Assembly (NCBI GenBank): GCA_013364255.1
Contig: CP054936.1
Coordinates: 4,990,853-5,054,852 of the forward strand
Direction: 5' to 3'
Length of the DNA: 64,000 nucleotides
DNA from: Streptomyces seoulensis
Lineage (GTDB): Bacteria > Actinomycetota > Actinomycetes > Streptomycetales > Streptomycetaceae
Shown here: positions 51,870 to 61,031 of the stretch, piece by piece
Layout of the letters: each line of letters starts with the position of its first letter
Numbering within the stretch: the first letter of the stretch is position 1
Notes under the pieces: generated by a model
Told to the model about the DNA's origin: nothing
Database searches by the model: none
The model's input: only the letters and a program-made list of their open reading frames with translations
Position numbers and translations under genes: made by a program

Positions 51870-52394
51870 GTGACCACTTCGCCGCCGCCCCAGGGCCCGA
51901 ATCCGTACGCCCAGGCGCCCACCGCTCCCGCGGGGCAGCAGCCCGGTCAGCCGTACCCGCCGCAGCAGCCCGGCCAGCAGTACCCGCCGCAGCAGCCCTA
52001 CGCCCCGTTCCCCCAGCAGCAGGGCGCGCCGGTTCCCCCGCCGCCCGCGCCGGCCGGCAAGCGCATCGGCAAGAAGGCCCTGCGCATCATCGGCGCGATC
52101 GTCGTCGCCGTCATCATCGCCGTGCTGAAGTTCGGCGCGGGCTGGTTCCTGACCCGTGACGACGCGGAGACCACCTCGGTCGGCTCCTGCATGCACAACG
52201 ACGGCACCATGAGCAAGCCGGACCTCAAGGACGTCGGCTGCTCGTCCGGCAAGGCCGAGTACGAGGTCGTCGAGAAGTTCGACGGCTCCACCGACCAGGA
52301 CAAGTGCAAGACCGTCTCCAACGCGACGATCTCCTACGTGCAGTACGGCGGCGGCCACGATGTCGTGCTCTGCCTGAAGGAAGTCAAGAAGTAA
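51870..52394 (+). CDS. LppU/SCO3897-like membrane-anchored protein
   Basis: The 174-residue protein has a Pro/Gln-rich tail of 60 residues (repeats of PYPPQQPGQQ type), a basic patch and one membrane helix (IIGAIVVAVIIAVLKFGAGWFL, residues 72-95), then an extracytoplasmic domain of about 75 residues with four cysteines (GSCMHND, VGCSSG, DKCKTV, VLCLKEV) that could form two disulfides. This is the arrangement of the LppU family; its function is unknown. GTG 51870 is preceded by AGGGGG. Confidence 0.82.
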   Translation: MTTSPPPQGPNPYAQAPTAPAGQQPGQPYPPQQPGQQYPPQQPYAPFPQQQGAPVPPPPAPAGKRIGKKALRIIGAIVVAVIIAVLKFGAGWFLTRDDAETTSVGSCMHNDGTMSKPDLKDVGCSSGKAEYEVVEKFDGSTDQDKCKTVSNATISYVQYGGGHDVVLCLKEVKK

Positions 52395-52402
52395 CAGCCG
52401 TA

Positions 52403-52454
52403 CGCAGGGCGAAGGGGCGATGTTTCACGTGAAACATCGCCCCTTCGCCCTGCG
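52403..52454. other. parS: 52-bp perfect palindrome with a parS site at its centre
   Basis: The two 26-base arms, 52403-52428 and 52429-52454, are exact reverse complements. The centre is GTTTCACGTGAAAC (52422-52435) and the outer arms read CGCAGGGCGAAGGGGCGAT. It lies right after the LppU-like gene and before the convergent cca gene, so as RNA it would be a strong bidirectional terminator. Confidence 0.95.
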
Positions 52455-52510
52455 GCGGACACGGGCGCGGAGTGGCGGAGCGTCGGCCGGGGCCGTGCCT
52501 CACCTTCCAT

Positions 52511-52524
52511 GTTTCACGTGAAAC
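52511..52524. other. parS: parS site
   Basis: A perfect GTTTCACGTGAAAC, extended to CAT...ATG on both sides (52508-52527), 89 bp from the parS in the 52-bp palindrome and just downstream of the cca stop. Confidence 0.9.
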
Positions 52525-52542
52525 ATGCCCCGGCCCGCGGCC

Positions 52543-54006
52543 TCAGCTCTGCTCGGCCCACCATTCCTTCAGGGCCGCCACCGCCGCGTCATGCTCCATC
52601 GGGCCGTTCTCCAGGCGCAGCTCCAGCAGGTGCTTGTATGCCTGCCCGATCGCCGGTCCGGGTCCGACCCCCAGGATCTCCATGATCTGGTTGCCGTCGA
52701 GGTCCGGGCGGATGGAGTCCAGCTCCTCCTGCTCCTGGAGCTGGGCGATGCGCTCCTCCAGGCCGTCGTAGGCCCGGGAGAGCGCTGTGGCCCTGCGCTT
52801 GTTGCGCGTAGTGCAGTCGGAGCGGGTCAGCTTGTGGAGGCGGCCGAGGAGCGGCCCGGCGTCGCGGACGTAGCGGCGGACGGCGGAGTCCGTCCACTCG
52901 CCGGTGCCGTAACCGTGGAAGCGCAGGTGCAGCTCGACCAGGCGCGAGACGTCCTTCACCAGGTCATTGGAGTACTTCAGGGCGGTCATGCGCTTCTTGG
53001 TCATCTTCGCGCCGACCACCTCGTGGTGGTGGAAGGAGACCCGGCCGTCCGTCTCGAACCGGCGGGTGCGCGGTTTGCCGATGTCGTGCAGCAGCGCGGC
53101 CAGCCGGAGGACGAGGTCGGGACCGTCCTCCTCCAAGGCGATCGCCTGCTCCAGGACGATCAGCGTGTGGTCGTAGACGTCCTTGTGCCGGTGGTGCTCG
53201 TCCCGCTCCAGCCGCAGGGCCGGCAGCTCCGGCAGCACCCGGTCGGCCAGACCGGTGTCGACCAGCAGCGTCAGACCCTTGCGGGGGTGGGCGGAGAGGA
53301 CCAGCTTGTTCAGCTCGTCCCGGACCCGCTCGGCCGAGACGATCTCGATGCGTCCGGCCATGTCCTTCATCGCCGTGACGACCTCGGGGGCGACCTCGAA
53401 GTCGAGCTGGGCGGCGAACCTGGCGGCTCGCATCATGCGCAGCGGGTCGTCGGAGAAGGACTCCTCGGGGGTGCCCGGAGTGCGCAGCACCCGGGCCGCC
53501 AGGTCCTCCAGCCCGCCGTGCGGGTCGATGAAGACCTTCTCCGGCAGGGCCACCGCCATCGCGTTGACGGTGAAGTCCCGCCGGACCAGATCCTGCTCGA
53601 TGGAGTCGCCATAGGACACCTCGGGTTTGCGCGAGGTGCGGTCGTAGGCCTCGGACCGGTAGGTCGTCACCTCGATCTGGAAGCAGCGCTCGACGCCCTC
53701 GACCCGGGCCTGCTTCTGGGCGCCGACCGTGCCGAAGGCGATCCCGACCTCCCACACCGCGTCCGCCCACGGCCGCATGATCTTCAGTACGTCCTCGGGA
53801 CGGGCGTCGGTCGTGAAGTCCAGGTCGTTGCCCAGCCGGCCGAGCAGCGCGTCCCGGACCGAGCCGCCGACCAGGGCGAGGGAGAACCCGGCCTCCTGGA
53901 ATCGGCGCGCGAGGTCGTCGGCGACAGGGGCCACGCGCAGCAGCTCGCTCACCGCGCGCTGCTGTACCTGGCTCAGGGCAGGGGTGTCATCGTTGGCGTT
54001 CGGCAC
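52543..54006 (-). CDS. cca: CCA tRNA nucleotidyltransferase / poly(A)-polymerase-like with HD domain
   Basis: This enzyme adds or repairs the 3'-CCA of tRNAs; some actinobacterial relatives act as poly(A) polymerases. The 487-residue product has the nucleotidyltransferase head LALVGGSVRDALLGRLGNDLDFTT (metal-binding DLD), RRDFTVNAMA, the ERxxxEL segment RVRDELNKLVL, and an HD domain LAALLHDIGKPRTR with HHHEVVGA. I chose GTG 54006; a GTG at 54069 would add 21 residues without clear support. It is divergent from the DUF6049 gene. Confidence 0.93.
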   Translation of the reverse strand: MPNANDDTPALSQVQQRAVSELLRVAPVADDLARRFQEAGFSLALVGGSVRDALLGRLGNDLDFTTDARPEDVLKIMRPWADAVWEVGIAFGTVGAQKQARVEGVERCFQIEVTTYRSEAYDRTSRKPEVSYGDSIEQDLVRRDFTVNAMAVALPEKVFIDPHGGLEDLAARVLRTPGTPEESFSDDPLRMMRAARFAAQLDFEVAPEVVTAMKDMAGRIEIVSAERVRDELNKLVLSAHPRKGLTLLVDTGLADRVLPELPALRLERDEHHRHKDVYDHTLIVLEQAIALEEDGPDLVLRLAALLHDIGKPRTRRFETDGRVSFHHHEVVGAKMTKKRMTALKYSNDLVKDVSRLVELHLRFHGYGTGEWTDSAVRRYVRDAGPLLGRLHKLTRSDCTTRNKRRATALSRAYDGLEERIAQLQEQEELDSIRPDLDGNQIMEILGVGPGPAIGQAYKHLLELRLENGPMEHDAAVAALKEWWAEQS

Positions 54007-54250
54007 AACAGAAGAGAGTACGTGGCCCGGCGGCCCGGCCGCTTCGCCGTCGCACCCCGCCGGGCACACCGCAAGCCGGACCTACGTGACACAACGAACA
54101 CAATCCCCGGATACCTCTATATACAGGCTGCCCCCGCCCGCCCGCCGATCTTGTGACCGCCTCCGCGGCACTTACCCTCAGCGGGCATCGTTACCATGCG
54201 GGGACGCACATTGCGACGACCACTGACGACGACGAGGGACGGGCGAGCGC

Positions 54251-56722
54251 GTGGCCGAGGCGGCAGACTTCCAGGGGACCAGTCCCTCACCTGCCCGCCG
54301 CCTGCTGCGGCGCACCGGGGCACTGCTCGCCGGAGCGCCGCTGTTGGCCGCTCTGTTCCAGCTGCCCGCCGCTCCGGCCGCACACGCCACGGGCCGGACC
54401 GCCGTCCAGGCGGCCTCCGGATCGCGCACGGTGGCCGTGTCCGTCGACTCCCTCACGCCCAGCACTCCCTCGGACGGGGACACGCTGACCGTCTCGGGCA
54501 CGGTGACGAACAACGGCAGGCAGGCGGTCACCGACGCCCATGTCGGCCTGCGGGTGGGACAGCGTCTGGAGACCCGCTCCGCCATCGACGACGTCGCCCG
54601 GAGCACCGAGTACGACCCGTTCTCCGACGGCTCGGAGGTCGGCGGCAAGTACGTCCAGAAGTTCGCCCGGCTGGCCCCCAAGGTCGCCCAGCGCTTCAGC
54701 ATCGCCGTTCCGGTCAGCAAGCTGGACCTCTCCTCGGACGGCGTCTACGAGCTATCCGTCTCCTTGTCGGGGCAGACCTCCTCCGAGGCGTGGGAACAGG
54801 TGCTGGGCGTCCAGCACACGTTCCTGCCCTGGCAGCCCGACGACGCGGGCGCCAAGACGAAGACGACCTACCTGTGGCCGCTGATCTCCACGGTGCACAT
54901 GACGGCGGAGACGGGCCCCGGAACCCAGCAGGTCCCGGTCTTCCTCAACGACGACCTCGCCAACGACCTCGCCCCGGGCGGCCGCCTGGAGCGGATGCTC
55001 TCGCTGGGCAAGGACCTCGACGTCACCTGGGTGATCGACCCCGATCTGCTGGCCTCGGTCGACGCGATGACCCGCAGCTACCGCATCCGGACCAGCAGCG
55101 ATGCCACTCCCGTCGCCGGTACCCACCAGGCGGTGGCCAAGCAGTGGCTGGCCCAGCTTCAGCAGGCGGTGGCCGGCAAGGAGGTCGTGGCGCTGCCCTT
55201 CGCCGACCCGGACCTGGCCTCCCTCGCCCACAACGGCACGAGCGTCACCGGATCGCTGAGCCAGCTCAAGGACGCCACCGACGTGGCCGCCAGCACGGTG
55301 GAGACGGTGCTCCACGTGAAGCCCGACACGGACTTCGCCTGGCCGGTGGACGGCGCCGTCGACCCGTCGATCGTCCGGGTCGCCACCTCGGCGGGCGCGG
55401 ACAAGGTCATCGCGCGCAGCGACAGCCTGGAGGAGTCCGACGGGCTGACCTACACGCCCTCGGCCGCCCGCCCGATCGGCGGCGGCACCACCGCGGTCGT
55501 CGCGGACGCCCGGCTGTCGACGGCGTTCGAGGGCGATCTGACGCGAGCCGACGCCGGTGTCCTGGCCGTGCAGCGGTTCCTCGCCCAGAGCCTCGAACTC
55601 AACGGCCAGACCGGCAAGCAGCGCAGCATCGTCGTCGCTCCGCAGCGGATGCCCAGCGCGAGCCAGGCCCAGGCCATGGCACAGGCGCTGACCACCCTCC
55701 AGCAGAGCACCTGGTCCCAGTCGCAGCCCCTGAGCGCGGCCGCCAGGGCCAAGCCCGACCCCGATGCCACGACGAAGGTCCCCTCGGCCTCCCATTACCC
55801 GTCCGCGCTGCGCAAGCAGCAGATCCGCGGCTCGGCGTTCACCGAGATCGCCAGGACGAAGGACAAGGTCGACAACTTCAAGGTCGTCCTCACCGACGAG
55901 TCGCGGGTCGTCACGCCGTTCGGGCGGGCCATGAACCGGGAGATGTCCACGTCGTGGCGCGACCGGCGGCGCGCCGCCGCCGACTTCCGCGACGGCGTGG
56001 AGGACTACCTCGACGACATCTCCGAGCAGGTCAAGCTGATCGACAAGTCGGAGACCAAGCTCTCCGGCCACAGCGCCACGATCCCCGTCACCGTGCAGAA
56101 CAACCTGGTGCAGGGCGTCGACCACCTGGTCCTGCGCCTCACCTCGACCAACCCCACCCGCCTCAAGATCGTCGGACGGGCCTACTCGGAGCAGCCGGTC
56201 GCCGTCTCCGGCGGCCACAGCCAGTCGGTGAAGTTCACCACGTCGGCCAACGCGAACGGCCCCGTCTCGGTGATCGCCCAGCTGTACACGCAGGACGGCC
56301 GGCCGTACGGCGCGCCCGTCGTCTTCGACGTGAAGGTCACCGAGATCACCGCCACGGTGATGCTGGTCATCGGCGGCGGCGTCCTCCTCCTCGTCCTCGC
56401 CGGCTTCCGCATGTACACCCAGCGCAAGCGCGCCGCGGCCAGGGAGGACGCCGGAACCGGGCATGACCCGGACGAACCGGGGGAGGGCTCGGAGGACGCC
56501 GGGACGACCGACGAGGCCGACGAGGCCGACGAGGCCGACGAGGACACGGACCGGCCGCGGGAGGACCGGACCGAGAACCTCACGGGCGCCGCCGAGCGTC
56601 TCACGGAAGAACCGGGCACCCGGTCCCGGGCCGAGGGCCCGGAGCAGCCGAGTGACCCGACACCGGACACCGCAGCGGAAAACGCCGACCCGTCCGGCAC
56701 GGGTGAGAAAGTGGACCGTTGA
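54251..56722 (+). CDS. DUF6049 secreted/membrane-anchored protein upstream of murJ
   Basis: The 823-residue protein has an N-terminal signal sequence (RRTGALLAGAPLLAALFQLPAAPAAHA, residues 20-47), a large extracytoplasmic region with a beta-sandwich-like start (VAVSVDSLTPSTPSDGDTLTVSGTVTN), and one membrane helix near residue 705 (VMLVIGGGVLLLVLAGF). A cytoplasmic, very acidic tail contains EADEADEADE repeats. The family is unknown in function but conserved next to murJ in actinobacteria, so a role with lipid II export or wall assembly is plausible. murJ starts 46 bases later. Confidence 0.85.
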   Translation: MAEAADFQGTSPSPARRLLRRTGALLAGAPLLAALFQLPAAPAAHATGRTAVQAASGSRTVAVSVDSLTPSTPSDGDTLTVSGTVTNNGRQAVTDAHVGLRVGQRLETRSAIDDVARSTEYDPFSDGSEVGGKYVQKFARLAPKVAQRFSIAVPVSKLDLSSDGVYELSVSLSGQTSSEAWEQVLGVQHTFLPWQPDDAGAKTKTTYLWPLISTVHMTAETGPGTQQVPVFLNDDLANDLAPGGRLERMLSLGKDLDVTWVIDPDLLASVDAMTRSYRIRTSSDATPVAGTHQAVAKQWLAQLQQAVAGKEVVALPFADPDLASLAHNGTSVTGSLSQLKDATDVAASTVETVLHVKPDTDFAWPVDGAVDPSIVRVATSAGADKVIARSDSLEESDGLTYTPSAARPIGGGTTAVVADARLSTAFEGDLTRADAGVLAVQRFLAQSLELNGQTGKQRSIVVAPQRMPSASQAQAMAQALTTLQQSTWSQSQPLSAAARAKPDPDATTKVPSASHYPSALRKQQIRGSAFTEIARTKDKVDNFKVVLTDESRVVTPFGRAMNREMSTSWRDRRRAAADFRDGVEDYLDDISEQVKLIDKSETKLSGHSATIPVTVQNNLVQGVDHLVLRLTSTNPTRLKIVGRAYSEQPVAVSGGHSQSVKFTTSANANGPVSVIAQLYTQDGRPYGAPVVFDVKVTEITATVMLVIGGGVLLLVLAGFRMYTQRKRAAAREDAGTGHDPDEPGEGSEDAGTTDEADEADEADEDTDRPREDRTENLTGAAERLTEEPGTRSRAEGPEQPSDPTPDTAAENADPSGTGEKVDR

Positions 56723-56767
56723 GGATGTCGTGGCCCGGAGGGCCCGGGACGATGAGGTGGGGTAGCC

Positions 56768-59161
56768 ATGAACGCGCCGTACGACGGTGACCGCGGCCAG
56801 GCCGTGGGCGGCTCGGGGCGCCCCGATGCCCCGCCGCCCGAGCACGGCCAGGCGCCGCAGCAGCATCCGGCGGACATGTACCTCCAGGACGCCTACGCCG
56901 AGGACCCCTACCGGGCGCAGGACCTCACCGCCCAGGACCCGGTCGGCGAGGCGCTGTACGACCGCGCCGCGCACCCGCCGCCGCCCCCGGGCGCCTACGA
57001 GCCTCAGCAGCCGCTGTACGGCAACCCGCCGCAGTCGCCGTACGCACCCGACCCGCGGGTGTGGGCCCAGACCCCGCCGCCCGAGCCGTCCGGCGCCACC
57101 CAGCACCTGCCCTACGGCGAGGACCCCCGCACCACGCAGTTCGTGGGGGTCGACGACCTGGTCAGCCACTCCGGCGATGAGTACCAGGAGCCGGACGCCT
57201 TCGCCCACCTCTTCCGCGACCAGCAGCAGAGCGGCTACCAGGGGCCCCGTCACGGCGACGTCCAGGGTCCCGAGCAGGGCTACCAGAACTACCAGCAGGG
57301 CTACCAGGACCCCCGTGCGGGCGGCTACCAGTCCGCCGGTCAGTACGGCTACCAGGCCCAGCATCAGGAGACGAGCGCCTACCCGCCCATGGGCGTGCCC
57401 GCCAATCCCGGCGCCGCCCCGGTCCCCGCCGCCGGCCAGGGCCCGGCCGGTCCCTACGCGCCCGCCCCGGTCGACGTCACCGTCCAGGCGGCCATCGCCG
57501 CACCCCCCGAGGCCCCGGCCGCCAAGAAGGGCGGCAAGGCCTCCGGCCTGCTGAAGTCGAGCGCCGTGATGGCGGCGGGCACGCTGGTCTCCCGCCTCAC
57601 CGGCTTCGTCCGGTCGGCGCTGATCGCCTCGGCCCTCGGCATCGGCGTACTCGGCGACACCTTCCAGGTGGCCTACCAGCTGCCGACGATGATCTACATC
57701 CTGACCGTCGGCGGTGGGCTCAACTCCGTCTTCGTGCCCCAGCTCGTGCGCAGCATGAAGGAGGACGAGGACGGGGGCGAGGCGTATGCCAACCGGCTGC
57801 TGACCCTCGTCATGGTCGCGCTGGGCGCGCTGACCGTCCTGGCGATCCTCGCCGCCCCGCTCCTGATCCGTCTGCTGTCCGACTCGGTCGCCAGCGACCC
57901 GGCCTCCAACCGGGTCGGCATCACCTTCGTCCGCTACTTCCTGCCCTCGATCTTCTTCATGGGCGTCCACGTGGTGATGGGGCAGGTCCTCAACGCACGC
58001 GGCAAGTTCGGCGCGATGATGTGGACCCCGGTCCTGAACAACATCGTCATCATCGTGTCGCTCGGCATGTTCATCTGGGTGTACGGCACCTCGGCCGACT
58101 CCGGCCTGAAGGTCACGAACATCCCGGCCGAGGGCCAGCGGCTGCTGGGCGTCGGCGTGCTGCTCGGCCTGGTCGTGCAGGCCCTGGCGATGATCCCGTA
58201 CCTGCGCGAGACCGGGTTCCGGCTGCGGCTGCGCTTCGACTGGCGGGGCCACGGCCTCGGCAAGGCCGCGACCCTGGCCAAGTGGACGGTCCTGTTCGTC
58301 CTCGCCAACCAGGCGGGCGCCCTCGTCGTCTCGCAGCTGTCCACCGCCGCCGGCAAGCACTCCGGCGTGGGCGGCACCGGCTTCTCCGCCTACGCCAACG
58401 CCCAGCTGATCTGGGGCCTGCCGCAGGCCATCATCACCGTCTCCCTGATGGCCGCCCTGCTCCCGCGGATCTCCCGCTCCGCGTCCGAGGGTGACGGCGG
58501 CGCCGTCCGCGACGACATCTCCCAGGGCCTGCGCACCACGGCCGTCGCCATCGTGCCGATCGCCTTCGGCTTCGTCTCGCTCGGCATCCCGATGTGCACG
58601 CTGATCTTCGGTTCCTCGGGCACCAGCGACGCGACGCACATGGGCTACATGCTGATGGCCTTCGGCCTCGGCCTGATCCCGTACTCCGTCCAGTACGTCG
58701 TCCTGCGCGCCTTCTACGCCTACGAGGACACCCGGACGCCCTTCTACAACACCGTCATCGTGGCCGCCGTCAACGCCGGCGCCTCGGTCCTGTGCTACTT
58801 CCTGCTGCCCGACCGCTGGTCGGTGATCGGCATGGCCGCCGCCTACGGCCTCGCCTACGCCATCGGCGTCGGGGTCGCCTGGAACAGGCTGCGCAAGCGG
58901 CTCGGCGGCGACCTCGACGGCTCGCACGTGCTGCGGACCTACGCACGGCTGTGCATCGCCTCCGTGCCGGCCGCACTCGTCAGCGGCGTCGCCTGCTACG
59001 GCGTCGGACACACGCTGGGCCAGGGGGTCGTCGGCTCGTTCGCGGCGCTGGTGGCCGGCGGCGTCCTGCTGTTCGGCATCTTCTTCGTGGCCGCCCGCCG
59101 GATGCGGATCGAGGAACTCAACTCGCTCGTCGGTATGGTCCGGGGGCGGCTGGGGCGTTGA
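56768..59161 (+). CDS. murJ: Lipid II flippase MurJ with a long disordered N-terminus
   Basis: MurJ flips lipid II across the membrane for peptidoglycan synthesis. The 797-residue product has 255 residues of Pro/Gln/Tyr-rich, probably disordered sequence first, with QGYQNYQQGYQ-type repeats. The MVF domain follows with fourteen helices: SSAVMAAGTLVSRLTGFVRSALIASALG, YQLPTMIYILTVGGGLNSVFVPQLVRS and FYAYEDTRTPFYNTV. ATG 56768 has GGTGGGG upstream. The N-terminal tail may recruit partners, as the cytoplasmic parts of mycobacterial MurJ do. Confidence 0.95.
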   Translation: MNAPYDGDRGQAVGGSGRPDAPPPEHGQAPQQHPADMYLQDAYAEDPYRAQDLTAQDPVGEALYDRAAHPPPPPGAYEPQQPLYGNPPQSPYAPDPRVWAQTPPPEPSGATQHLPYGEDPRTTQFVGVDDLVSHSGDEYQEPDAFAHLFRDQQQSGYQGPRHGDVQGPEQGYQNYQQGYQDPRAGGYQSAGQYGYQAQHQETSAYPPMGVPANPGAAPVPAAGQGPAGPYAPAPVDVTVQAAIAAPPEAPAAKKGGKASGLLKSSAVMAAGTLVSRLTGFVRSALIASALGIGVLGDTFQVAYQLPTMIYILTVGGGLNSVFVPQLVRSMKEDEDGGEAYANRLLTLVMVALGALTVLAILAAPLLIRLLSDSVASDPASNRVGITFVRYFLPSIFFMGVHVVMGQVLNARGKFGAMMWTPVLNNIVIIVSLGMFIWVYGTSADSGLKVTNIPAEGQRLLGVGVLLGLVVQALAMIPYLRETGFRLRLRFDWRGHGLGKAATLAKWTVLFVLANQAGALVVSQLSTAAGKHSGVGGTGFSAYANAQLIWGLPQAIITVSLMAALLPRISRSASEGDGGAVRDDISQGLRTTAVAIVPIAFGFVSLGIPMCTLIFGSSGTSDATHMGYMLMAFGLGLIPYSVQYVVLRAFYAYEDTRTPFYNTVIVAAVNAGASVLCYFLLPDRWSVIGMAAAYGLAYAIGVGVAWNRLRKRLGGDLDGSHVLRTYARLCIASVPAALVSGVACYGVGHTLGQGVVGSFAALVAGGVLLFGIFFVAARRMRIEELNSLVGMVRGRLGR

Positions 59162-59281
59162 GGCGGGGGTAGGCGCACAACCATCGGCCATGGCTGTGTG
59201 TCGTGCATAGCAGCGGTCTGTGGGCACAATTGGTTTCGGCGTCGGACAACGCGCGATGGACATGGGGAGGCAGGAGCGACG

Positions 59282-61003
59282 GTGGCGGAACGGAGCACGG
59301 CTGCCGTCGACGTGGCAGACAACAGCGGTGACGAGCCGCTGACCGCCCAGGCGGGCCAGGCCACGGCCGACGGGGTGGCCGAGACGCGGGAGCGGAGCAC
59401 GGACATCGACGAGGGGCAGGGGAGCGGCGGGACCGAGCGTCCCGGAACGAGGACCTCACCACCTGAGCTGCACAGCGGACACAAGCTGGCCGCCCGCTAC
59501 CGACTCGAGGAGTGCGTCACCCGGCTGGACGGGTTCAGCAGCTGGCGTGCCGTGGACGAGAAGCTGCGCCGGGCCGTCGGCGTGCACATCCTGCCCGCCT
59601 ACCATGCGCGCGCCCGCTCGGTACTGGCCGCGGCACGCTCCTCCGCCCTCCTCGGCGACCCCCGTTTCGTCCAGGTGCTCGACGCCGTCGAGGAGAACGA
59701 CCTCGTCTACGTCGTCCACGAGTGGCTGCCCGACGCCGTCGAACTGACCACCCTGCTGTCCGCCGGACCGCTGGAACCGCACGACGCCTACCAGCTGGTC
59801 AGCCAGATCGCCTCCGCCATGGCCACGGCGCACCGCGAGGGCCTCGCCCATCTGCGGCTGAACCCCAACGCCGTACTGCGTGCCTCCACCGGCCAGTGGC
59901 GCATCCGCGGCCTCGCCGTGAACGCCGCGCTGCGCGGCATCAGCTCCGACACCCCGCAGCGCACCGACACCGAGGCGATCGGCGCCCTGCTCTACGCGGC
60001 GCTCACGCAGCGCTGGCCCTACGACAACGACGCCTACGGCCTGTCCGGCCTGCCCAAGGACATCGGCCTCATCCCGCCCGACCAGGTACGCGCCGGCATC
60101 CACCGCGGCCTGTCCGAGCTGGCCATGCGCGCCCTCGTCAACGACGGCGCCACCGCCTCCCGCCACGAGTCGCCGTGCACCACCCCCGAGGAGCTGGTGA
60201 AGGCGATCGGCGAGATGCCGCGCATCCGCCCGCCGGAGCCCGCGTTCACCGCCCCGCCGGAGTACCAGAGCACGTCGTACCAGCAGGGCGCCTACGGTCG
60301 TCCGGCTCCGCGCCCCGGCATCCCCCAGCCGGTCCCGGCCCCGCCGCCCCCGCTGCAGAGCCGCACCGGCAAGGCCCTGAAGTGGGCCGTCTCCGCCCTC
60401 CTGATCGCCGCGCTCGGCCTGGGCAGCTGGCAGCTCGCGGACGCCCTGATGGAGAAGAGCGGCAAGTCCGGCGAGGACAACCGGACCCAGACCCAGGACA
60501 GCAGCGACAAGAAGGCCCAGCTGCCGAAGCCGACCGCCCCGATCAAGATCCAGGGTGCCCAGGAGTACGTAGCCAGCGGCGAAGCGCAGGCCAGAGAAGA
60601 CGTCGGCAAGACCTACGACGACAGCGCGTCGACATACTGGCGGACCAACCGCTACAACGACGGCCCGACCCTGGCCCCCTACAAGCCGGGCGTGGGCATC
60701 GTCTACGACCTCGGCTCCGCCAGGACGCCCGCCACGGCGTCCATAGGGCTGCGCTACAACGGCGACCACACCACGATCCACCTCTACGCCACGGACTCCC
60801 TGACCCCCTCGACCGGTGTCGACGGGATGAAGGAGATCGGAACCGCCACCACCACCGGGACCTCGCTCACGGTGAAGGCGTCGAAGTCCGTGAAGACGCG
60901 CTACGTGCTGCTGTGGATCACGGACGTACCCATGGCTCCCAGCGACGGTTACAGCGGAGCCGGCTACAAGCAGGCCGTCACCGATGTGAAGTTCACGGGC
61001 TGA
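59282..61003 (+). CDS. Membrane-anchored pseudokinase with an extracytoplasmic domain
   Basis: The 573-residue protein has a kinase-like domain from about residue 65 to 330. The catalytic signatures are missing: the HRD loop reads AHLRLNPNAVL without Asp, and the DFG segment is replaced by IRGLAVNAAL, so it is a pseudokinase. One membrane helix follows (AVSALLIAALGLGSWQLADAL, near 375-395), then a C-terminal beta-sandwich (residues 430-573) of discoidin type. In mycobacteria the equivalent pseudokinase is fused to MurJ, so this is probably the split partner. GTG 59282 has AGGAG six bases upstream. Confidence 0.85.
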   Translation: MAERSTAAVDVADNSGDEPLTAQAGQATADGVAETRERSTDIDEGQGSGGTERPGTRTSPPELHSGHKLAARYRLEECVTRLDGFSSWRAVDEKLRRAVGVHILPAYHARARSVLAAARSSALLGDPRFVQVLDAVEENDLVYVVHEWLPDAVELTTLLSAGPLEPHDAYQLVSQIASAMATAHREGLAHLRLNPNAVLRASTGQWRIRGLAVNAALRGISSDTPQRTDTEAIGALLYAALTQRWPYDNDAYGLSGLPKDIGLIPPDQVRAGIHRGLSELAMRALVNDGATASRHESPCTTPEELVKAIGEMPRIRPPEPAFTAPPEYQSTSYQQGAYGRPAPRPGIPQPVPAPPPPLQSRTGKALKWAVSALLIAALGLGSWQLADALMEKSGKSGEDNRTQTQDSSDKKAQLPKPTAPIKIQGAQEYVASGEAQAREDVGKTYDDSASTYWRTNRYNDGPTLAPYKPGVGIVYDLGSARTPATASIGLRYNGDHTTIHLYATDSLTPSTGVDGMKEIGTATTTGTSLTVKASKSVKTRYVLLWITDVPMAPSDGYSGAGYKQAVTDVKFTG

Positions 61004-61031
61004 CGCCCTCGGGTGAGGGGGAGGGGGCCCG

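Noticed and set aside
55312..55325. A further parS at CTCCACGTGAAGC
   Set aside because: It has three or more mismatches to GTTTCACGTGAAAC and lies inside a coding region; it is most likely chance.
54752..59263. A 1503-codon open frame on the minus strand opposite the DUF6049 and murJ genes
   Set aside because: Its translation is Gly/Arg/His/Asp-rich low-complexity sequence with no recognisable domain; it is the antisense of two well-supported genes, a normal effect of high GC in the third codon position.
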